The position numbers were made by a program, and so were the translations under genes. From the NCBI RefSeq assembly GCF_009467805.1, contig NZ_WIAY01000001.1, positions 1,244,982 through 1,308,981 on the forward strand: a stretch of DNA of 64,000 nucleotides, read 5' to 3'. Each line of letters begins with the position of its first letter. The first letter of the stretch is position 1. The DNA comes from Stenotrophomonas nematodicola. GTDB lineage: Bacteria; Pseudomonadota; Gammaproteobacteria; Xanthomonadales; Xanthomonadaceae. Positions 29,574 to 34,945 of this stretch are shown here, piece after piece. A model generated the notes under the pieces. The model was not told the origin of the DNA and did no database searches. It saw nothing but the letters and a program-made list of their open reading frames with translations.

Positions 29574-29654
29574 AAACAAAAAGCCCCGACCAACGCCGGG
29601 GCTTTCTGCTGAACTGGTGCCGGAAATAGGAATCGAACCTACGACCTACGCATT
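29574..29654. repeat. attachment-site-like repeat, distal copy (truncated tRNA-Thr 3' end plus terminator)
   Basis: These 81 bases match 34769-34850 with three substitution sites and one 1-base indel. The copy contains the terminator hairpin (AAAGCCCCG ... CGGGGCTTT) and the last 40 bases of tRNA-Thr including CCA, from the 3' half of the anticodon stem. The 5' half of the tRNA is absent. This is the structure left when a tyrosine-recombinase element integrates in a tRNA gene. It marks the left edge of a 5.28-kb island. Confidence 0.8.
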
Positions 29655-30175
29655 CATATATCTACCCGCGCGTACTCGTCCGCAGGGAACTGCCAATTTT
29701 TGGGGGCGCCACGAGGAAACGACATCGAAAAGGCACCCGGAATGTCGACAGCTGCTGCACTGAATACCTCTCCGCCATCCTTTGAACGGAACTCTACTCC
29801 CGCATCGACAAGGATGCCATCACGTTGCCACCGAAGGATGCTGATCTGGCCTACCACAAAGCCCACCAGTTCTGAGAGGCCAACCTGATTCCCATCGCTG
29901 ACGGCACTTGGTGCCAAAGCAAGATTGATCGTCCCGTACTCATCCCAGCCACGAACCAGAGTGCTCGATGAAGTAATTTCAAGTGAGTACCCAGAACTGA
30001 ACTCCAGACAGGCCCACCACGCAAGGTCCGAGCGCTGAGTAGCAGGAATGCAGCAACGCGTTACTTCCGCCCCACGCAACAAATCAAGTTGAACGAAAGA
30101 ATCCAGCCCCTCAAGCTGCGCTGGAAGGTAGAGCGATCCATCAGCCAGAGAATCAATCGTAGTGAAGGGTTTCAT
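29654..30175 (-). CDS. hypothetical island protein, possible orphan immunity protein
   Basis: The 173-residue acidic cytoplasmic protein has no signal peptide or membrane segment. Base composition is clearly more AT-rich than the core genes. The sequence is rich in beta-forming residues (LEFSSGYSLEIT, GLSELVGFVVGQISILRWQRDGILVDAGVEFR), and no family is recognised. Its stop codon starts at the last base of the att-like repeat. Small orphan genes of this kind, downstream of a lost toxin gene, are often immunity proteins of polymorphic toxins. The remnants upstream and the RHS module on the same island make that plausible but unproven. Confidence 0.6.
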   Translation of the reverse strand: MKPFTTIDSLADGSLYLPAQLEGLDSFVQLDLLRGAEVTRCCIPATQRSDLAWWACLEFSSGYSLEITSSSTLVRGWDEYGTINLALAPSAVSDGNQVGLSELVGFVVGQISILRWQRDGILVDAGVEFRSKDGGEVFSAAAVDIPGAFSMSFPRGAPKNWQFPADEYARVDI

Positions 30176-30289
30176 GTGGTTTATTTCCGTTAGCGGGAAT
30201 GTCTATGCTCTTCCAACCTGAACTGTTGGTGTCGCGCCCGAACACGCCGTTCTCTCCGATTCTAGCTCCTGGCAGAGCGCTGCATCCCT

Positions 30290-30411
30290 CCCAACCGGCG
30301 CCACTTTGAAGAACGCTCGGCGCAGATCATCGCCGCAGGGGAAGCCACCGGTCATTTGGTGGCCGTGCTGATGGTCGACGTCGACGATCTCAAGAAGATC
30401 AACGACAGCCA
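30290..30411 (+). pseudogene. GGDEF domain fragment
   Basis: In frame +, residues NRRHFEERS ... GHLVAVLMVDVDDLKKINDS match the start of a diguanylate cyclase GGDEF domain (the usual pattern is PNRRHFEE, then LDVDxFKxINDxxGH). There is a stop 25 bases upstream (30263-30265), and the reading frame runs directly into the left end of the IS element, so the gene is truncated at both ends. The catalytic GGDEF motif itself is missing. Confidence 0.65.
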
Positions 30412-30439
30412 TGTAATGACCCACCGTTTTCTGCTCAGG

Positions 30440-31264
30440 TCATGCGGTTAATGTGGCGGCATGAGCCGCGTCTGGGGTCATCATCTTCAGCGCCTGATGT
30501 GGGCGCTGTTGGTTGTAGAAGCCAATCCAGTCGCCAATGATCCGCAGGGCATGGACTTGGCTCTCAAACCGGTGTCGATGCACGCACTGCTCCTTAAGCG
30601 TCCGGATAACCCGTTCCACCATCCCGTTCTGCTGCGGGCAGTGCGGTGTGATGAATTCCTGTTTCAGGCCGTGACTGCGCACCAGGCGCGTGTAGTCACG
30701 GCTGGTGAAGACCAGGCCGTTATCCGAGCGCAGCAGGAAAGGCTCCGGCACACGTCCCAGCGTGCCAAAGCGGGCGATCAAGGCCTGCTCCAGAGCGGCT
30801 GAGGCAGTGCTCGCCTTGCCGGTGCGTGACAGGTGCCAGCCCAGCAGCTGCCGCGTGCTGCAGTCGATCACCAGCGCCAGGCTCAGCCAGCCGTCCTTGC
30901 CTCCCCATACACGGCACAGGTCTGTGGCCCATCGCTGGTCGGGCCGTTCGGCACGAGAGACCTTTGCCTCGATCCTGGGCCGTTGCCCAAGTGCGCGCTT
31001 GCGCACCTGCCAGCCCTTGAGCTGGAAGATCCGCTGGACGGTGTTCTTGTTCATGCCCAGCAATGCAGCCACCGTGCGGTAGCCGAACGACGGCTCCGCC
31101 TCGATCATCTCCTTGATCGGCTCGGCAAGCTCCGCTTTGACCTTTGCAGGCGAACGGGTCGGCTTGTAGTACCTCGTCCGCCGCGCCACACCGAACCACT
31201 GGCACAGCTTGGTCATCGGTACCGCCACACCTTCGTCCTTCAGGCCCTGCTGCACCGAGAGCAT
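30440..31264 (-). CDS. IS3-family transposase OrfB (DDE catalytic part)
   Basis: The 274-residue integrase-like protein has an N-terminal HTH_21 region (EPSFGYRTVAALLGMNKNTVQRI) and an rve/DDE core: first Asp in TDLCRVWGG, second in LLRSDNGLVF, Glu in CPQQNGMVERVIRTLKEQ, then RPHQALKM. It starts with ATG overlapping the orfA stop by one base. It is probably also made as an OrfAB fusion through a -1 slip at AAAAAAG (31303-31297) near the end of orfA. Confidence 0.93.
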   Translation of the reverse strand: MLSVQQGLKDEGVAVPMTKLCQWFGVARRTRYYKPTRSPAKVKAELAEPIKEMIEAEPSFGYRTVAALLGMNKNTVQRIFQLKGWQVRKRALGQRPRIEAKVSRAERPDQRWATDLCRVWGGKDGWLSLALVIDCSTRQLLGWHLSRTGKASTASAALEQALIARFGTLGRVPEPFLLRSDNGLVFTSRDYTRLVRSHGLKQEFITPHCPQQNGMVERVIRTLKEQCVHRHRFESQVHALRIIGDWIGFYNQQRPHQALKMMTPDAAHAATLTA

Positions 31265-31578
31265 CAGCTCTCGTCCTTTCCCAGCAGGGAGGCCAGCTTT
31301 TTTCGGGCGCGGATCTCCAGCATGGCCTCGCCGTAGGCTTCCTGCAGGTCTTTGAGCTGGCGCTCGTACTGCTCGCGCACGTCCTCCGGCTTGGCCCGCA
31401 GCGCGTTCTCCATGCCGCGCTTGCCATCTTCGACCCAGCTGTCGATCTCGGCCGGCGTCAGGTCAAACTGGCGGCTGGCCGCAGCCACGGTGGTCATGCC
31501 CTGGATGATCTCAAGGACCAGTGCCGACTTGCGACGGGCCGTCCAACGCTTGATCTCTTCTTCCATTACTTCGCTCAT
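31264..31578 (-). CDS. IS3-family OrfA (DNA-binding helix-turn-helix part)
   Basis: The 104-residue protein has a helix-turn-helix (RRKSALVLEIIQGMTTVAAA, then RQFDLTPAEIDSWVEDG) for binding the IS ends, followed by a leucine-rich coiled coil for multimerisation. Near its 3' end the codons AAA AAG are preceded by A, giving the slippery heptamer A-AAA-AAG in zero frame, a standard -1 frameshift signal that fuses it to OrfB. Confidence 0.9.
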   Translation of the reverse strand: MSEVMEEEIKRWTARRKSALVLEIIQGMTTVAAASRQFDLTPAEIDSWVEDGKRGMENALRAKPEDVREQYERQLKDLQEAYGEAMLEIRARKKLASLLGKDES

Positions 31579-31633
31579 CGGTGTCTCCTTCGGGGAAAGT
31601 AACGCCTGAGCAGGAAATCAGTGGGTCATTACA

Positions 31634-31761
31634 GCCAAGCCGAGGGCGATGCCTCGCGAGGGATTGAACGGCTACAGCTGGAGCGCATCGCGGCGCTGCC
31701 CAAAGCACAGCAGCGGTTTGTCATGCAGATGTTGGATACGGTGCTGCAGCAGAGCGGTTGA
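31634..31761 (+). pseudogene. C-terminal fragment of a probable XRE-type regulator
   Basis: Open frame right of the IS: QAEGDASRGIERLQLERIAA, continuing to LPKAQQRFVMQMLDTVLQQSG and stop. This tail is like that of XRE-family phage-type regulators in xanthomonads (from memory, not searched). It is in frame with the GGDEF fragment across the IS if one GCCA copy is removed, yet the two pieces look unrelated. The locus may therefore be a rearrangement junction rather than a simple insertion. Confidence 0.45.
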
Positions 31762-31783
31762 TTGGTTTGGCCAAAGCAAACAA

Positions 31784-31806
31784 AAAGCCCGCCATTGGCG
31801 GGCTTT
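31784..31806. terminator. terminator inside the island
   Basis: AAAGCCCGCC (31784-31793) pairs perfectly with GGCGGGCTTT (31797-31806), 3-base loop. It follows the regulator fragment on + and faces the putative immunity gene on -. It has T-rich ends on both strands, so it is probably bidirectional. Confidence 0.8.
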
Positions 31807-31915
31807 CTATTGCACCGACGGTTAGGAAGCAAACCGGATCCCGCCATTCAGCGACCTGTTTGGTTCGATGCTTCGGCTGCGAACGCTGCGAGCCAACATC
31901 AAGAGTCCAAACGAA

Positions 31916-32389
31916 TCAATCGATCGGCAATTGTGGCCGCTCTCCTGCCATCTCTTGCAGCCAATAATGCTGCCCAATAATCTCGATTCGTCCCAACGCA
32001 CTATTTTTCTCGCCGTATCCGGGGAGGTACAATCCGGCTACAGTCGCTGCAGAATCATTTGCCATTAGTCGTTTAAAGCGATCGACCTCTGACAAGGCAA
32101 CACCAAGAGCAACCCCGCCTTTTCCTCCAGAATAAACATAAAGATCTTTTGATGCGAACATGTATGGCGAGCCGTCGACATAAGCGATATAGCCCGTAAC
32201 CTCAATGTAGCCAACATCGTGGCGCGTCCACAATTCTGGAAATAACGACACACAGACGCGAACGGGGCCATCGCCGCGTACACCTTTGGAAACGACATAA
32301 CAGCCTCCTTCTTTTTCGGCATTGCCCGCTGTTACGCCACATGAAAAGAGAGAGAGTGCAAGGAAACAAAGCCAAGGCCTAATGATCAT
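31916..32389 (-). CDS. putative immunity protein for the RHS toxin domain
   Basis: The protein has 157 residues and an N-terminal hydrophobic signal (LCFLALSLFSCGVTAG). This is a signal peptide, with Cys17 a possible but atypical lipidation site, so the protein is predicted to act in the envelope. The mature domain is beta-rich (YIEVTGYIAYVDGSPYMFASKDLYVYSGG) and unrecognised. The gene overlaps the 3' end of the RHS toxin ORF by 11 bases and is distinctly AT-rich, matching the toxin tip rather than the RHS core. An immunity role is inferred from position, size and composition. A periplasmic immunity protein would suggest the toxin acts in, or passes through, the periplasm. Confidence 0.6.
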   Translation of the reverse strand: MIIRPWLCFLALSLFSCGVTAGNAEKEGGCYVVSKGVRGDGPVRVCVSLFPELWTRHDVGYIEVTGYIAYVDGSPYMFASKDLYVYSGGKGGVALGVALSEVDRFKRLMANDSAATVAGLYLPGYGEKNSALGRIEIIGQHYWLQEMAGERPQLPID

Positions 32390-33965
32390 TATAGTAACTC
32401 TCGTTCAAGTATGACGCTCCACCAGAGCCCATATAGCTACTCACTTTCCACCCAACAACTCGCCCGCCCGGCAATGTCACAATAGCACTTTGATCAAATT
32501 GTCCGTTGCGGGTCCAGCCGTTAGCCCTCCTGTACTGCCCAATCGCATAATTCAAATCATTGCCACTAAACAAGCTCTTTGTCGGATGTGTATGTACGAA
32601 ACCGGCGGTTATCGAGTAGGGCGTCGGCCCGGATGAAAAGTCGGGATTGACTGAAAACCTAAGTCCATCGCTTGTAGCAGATCCAAGAACAACGCCATCT
32701 TTGCTATAGAAAATTCTGGACGCAATCTCGGCGTCAAATTTATCTGCGATCCTACGGACTCGATCATCCCAAGCTCTTGCCGCGCTCCCTGGCGTTTCAA
32801 ATTCTCTTTCTTGGATTGAACTCAATGCGTTGTTAGCTGCAGTGGTCGCAGCCTTGCCTACTGTCTCAGCTTGCTGCTGGGACCGCTCACTCCTCCCGCC
32901 ATTCACCATTAGCACGCCGCCGCGAGCGCCCTGTTTCAGGGCGCTCCTTGTATCTTTGCCACAAGCTCGGCGCCCATCTGGATCCGTGAACTTGTAGGGA
33001 TTGTTGTTGGCATACCAATACCGGTTAAACGCGCCCACCGGGTTGCTATACGCCGTCACCGGATCCACGGACAGGAACCTTCCGATTTGCGGATCGTAGT
33101 AGCGCTGCTGCATCTGCACCAGCCCGGTCTCGCCGTCCATCACATGCCCGGTGTAGCCAGGGCCATCCACCACCTTGCCGATGGGCGCGCCATACGGCTC
33201 GTAATGAGTACGCTCGATCACGTTACCGGAAGCATCAGTACTGGCAACCGGGCTACCCAGCGAATCGGTGTGCAGGTAGGTGATCTTGGCGTCCACACCT
33301 GCGTAGTCCCGGCGAGCGATCAGGCTACCGGCCAGATGGACGTACTCGCGCCCCAGGCCCTTGCGGCCATCACTCTGGAATACCAGCCGGCCGTCCTGCG
33401 CGTACTGCGAAAGCACCACTCCGAGTCCTGGGGCTGAGGCAAAGATGCGGCGCCCCAGCGCGTCATAGCGATAGCTCTCCTTTCCGCTGACCTCGCGCAG
33501 ACGATTGCCATAGTCAAAAACGTGATTGAGGCCATTCTTCAACTTCAGGTTGCCCTGCACGTCATAGCTCAGGCCGATAAGCGTATTGCCCGCACCATCC
33601 CGCACATTGGTGAGGCGGTTGTGCGCGTCGTACCAGTAGCGATGGTCTTTGACACCCGGCAACATCCAGCTGGTCAGGTTGTCCAGCGCGTCGTAGCTGA
33701 ACCGGTGCCAGGAATCGCCGCCAAAGTTGTTGGATCCTGCCGCGATCAGACGATCCAGACCGTCGTAGAGCATGTGCCGGTTGTAGAACGCCCCCAGTGC
33801 CAGGTCATAGATGTCGCTGACATTGCCATTCCGATCGAATCGCGTATCAAAGTCGAGAACACCTGAATCCGTGCTTCGCACCGGCAGTTGACGCTCGTTC
33901 TGCTGCATCGTGTGCACGATGCCGTTGCCATACCTGCTGCGCCAAGCGCCCGAAGACGTAGGCAC
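32379..33965 (-). CDS. RHS-repeat protein C-terminal part with JAMM/DUF4329-like toxin domain
   Basis: Open frame of 528 residues. Residues ~1-330 are RHS/YD repeats ending in the core signature YYDPQIGRFLSVDP and DPDGR, the usual boundary before a variable toxin. The last ~196 residues are a different, AT-richer module: AWDDRVRRI ... EIASRIFYSKDG ... GFVHTHP ... FSGNDL. His458, His460, Ser467 and Asp470, with Glu413 upstream, fit a JAMM metallopeptidase motif (E, H-x-H, S-x-x-D; the His-Ser spacing is six rather than the usual seven). This resembles DUF4329. The natural N-terminus is lost to a frameshift or deletion near 33940, so expression of this ORF is uncertain. Confidence 0.75.
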   Translation of the reverse strand: MPTSSGAWRSRYGNGIVHTMQQNERQLPVRSTDSGVLDFDTRFDRNGNVSDIYDLALGAFYNRHMLYDGLDRLIAAGSNNFGGDSWHRFSYDALDNLTSWMLPGVKDHRYWYDAHNRLTNVRDGAGNTLIGLSYDVQGNLKLKNGLNHVFDYGNRLREVSGKESYRYDALGRRIFASAPGLGVVLSQYAQDGRLVFQSDGRKGLGREYVHLAGSLIARRDYAGVDAKITYLHTDSLGSPVASTDASGNVIERTHYEPYGAPIGKVVDGPGYTGHVMDGETGLVQMQQRYYDPQIGRFLSVDPVTAYSNPVGAFNRYWYANNNPYKFTDPDGRRACGKDTRSALKQGARGGVLMVNGGRSERSQQQAETVGKAATTAANNALSSIQEREFETPGSAARAWDDRVRRIADKFDAEIASRIFYSKDGVVLGSATSDGLRFSVNPDFSSGPTPYSITAGFVHTHPTKSLFSGNDLNYAIGQYRRANGWTRNGQFDQSAIVTLPGGRVVGWKVSSYMGSGGASYLNESYYNDH

Positions 33966-34677
33966 GTACAGGTTGCGCGGTGGCTGTATCGAACTCGGTG
34001 CGCGATTGCTCGATGCCGTTCACCAGGCTTCTGGCCACCTGGCCCCGCACCCATAGCTGCGGGTTGTCGTAGTACTGGGTCGAGATGCTCCGGCCCTGGC
34101 CGTTCGAGTTGGACTCAGCAACCTCGATCTCGCGCACGGAGGGATCGAACGCCTGGACCGTTCGGGTGAACTGCACGCCATCCTGGGTAGTCAGCGTGGC
34201 CTGGACCGGCCTGTTCAGGTGCTCGCCCAGCTCGGTGGCACCGTACTTCAGGTTGCGTCCTGCCGCGCGTGGGAATGGCGCAGTGGCAAGCTCCGCATCG
34301 GGGTAGTAGACGCTGCGATCGGTGCGGACAACGGCGCCGCCGGAACTGGTGGAGGTCGCCAGCAGCAGGCCATCGTTGTAGGCGACCTCCTTGCCGAACT
34401 CATAGGTCTTGACCACACCGTCCGGCTGGGTCTCGATCGTGATCTTCGGTTCGGACTGGCCCACCGGCACCATCGGCCATCCCTGCTGACGCACCTCGCG
34501 GTTGTACTTCCCACCCAGGTTGGCGTACTGATAGGTCCAACTCGCCCTCGGCACGCCGGGGCCTTCGATGGTCCTGGCGACCAGCGACATCGCGTCTCGA
34601 TAGATGGGGGTGAGATTCCAACCATCTGCAAGCAACTGGTCATCGCCAGAGGTATTTGAAGTGGCTTTATGAACCAA
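33940..34677 (-). pseudogene. upstream fragment of the same RHS gene, out of frame
   Basis: This frame encodes RHS core sequence (SLVARTIEGPGVPRASWTYQ ... TEFDTATAQPVRAYVFGRL). It then leaves RHS similarity near 33940, where the downstream frame picks it up at YGNGIVHTMQQNERQLPVRS. Xanthomonad RHS proteins are far longer, so both the N-terminal secretion part and probably an internal segment are missing. Together with 32379-33965 it is a decayed RHS gene transcribed leftward, away from the tRNA. Confidence 0.75.
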
Positions 34678-34768
34678 TGCAATCCGAACGGTCGATAGGG
34701 CAATCCGTTATCCGCATCGTTCCTGGGGGGGCTGCCCACGCAATCCCCCGGCAGGGGAAGGAATGCAC

Positions 34769-34850
34769 AAACAAAAAGCCCCGACCAAGGCCGGGGCTTT
34801 TTGCTGTATCTGGTGCCGGAAATAGGAATCGAACCTACGACCTACGCATT
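34769..34850. repeat. attachment-site-like repeat, tRNA-proximal copy
   Basis: 82 bases comprising the 3' 40 bases of the intact tRNA-Thr and its terminator, nearly identical to 29574-29654. The two copies are direct repeats bounding 5.28 kb. The island lies downstream of the tRNA 3' end, the usual side for tRNA-targeted integration. Confidence 0.8.
34773..34802 (-). terminator. terminator of tRNA-Thr
   Basis: An 11-bp stem (34773-34783 with 34792-34802) ends in five Ts on the minus strand, starting 9 bases after the tRNA 3' end. Confidence 0.8.
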
Positions 34851-34886
34851 ACGAATGCGCCGCTCTACCAACTGAGCTATTCCGGC
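34811..34886 (-). tRNA. tRNA-Thr (anticodon CGT)
   Basis: A 76-base tRNA with encoded CCA. Acceptor stem GCCGGAA / TTCCGGC, D arm GCTC ... GAGC, anticodon stem GCGCA / TGCGT around loop TTCGTAA (anticodon CGT, reading ACG), and T arm with GGTTCGATTCC all fold normally. It is the integration target of the adjacent island; its 3' 40 bases are duplicated at 29615-29654. Confidence 0.95.
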
Positions 34887-34907
34887 TGAGCTGGCAATTC
34901 TAAGGCC

Positions 34908-34939
34908 GGGCGTCCGGGCGGTCAATTGCCCGGACGCCC
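34908..34939 (-). terminator. hairpin downstream of the autotransporter gene
   Basis: A perfect 12-bp stem (34908-34919 with 34928-34939) and 8-base loop, 6 bases after the autotransporter stop codon. T-run absent; it also insulates the tRNA gene downstream. Confidence 0.65.
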
Positions 34940-34945
34940 CTGGGC

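Larger units (their letters stand above)
30412..31633 (-). mobile_element. complete IS3-family insertion sequence
   Basis: The element is 1222 bp with 13-bp perfect terminal inverted repeats, TGTAATGACCCAC at 30412-30424 and its complement at 31621-31633. Both sides carry GCCA (30408-30411 and 31634-31637), an apparent 4-bp target duplication. It encodes orfA and orfB on the minus strand in a -1 frameshift arrangement. Ends, genes and catalytic residues are intact, so it may still be active. Subgroup within IS3 is not assigned. Confidence 0.92.

Noticed and set aside
30203..30424. 73-codon minus-strand frame reaching into the IS end
   Set aside because: It spans the IS boundary and reads antisense to the GGDEF fragment; no start signal or similarity.
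34248..34739. 163-codon minus-strand frame overlapping the RHS fragment
   Set aside because: Same strand but out of frame with the RHS sequence; composition is that of a shadow frame.
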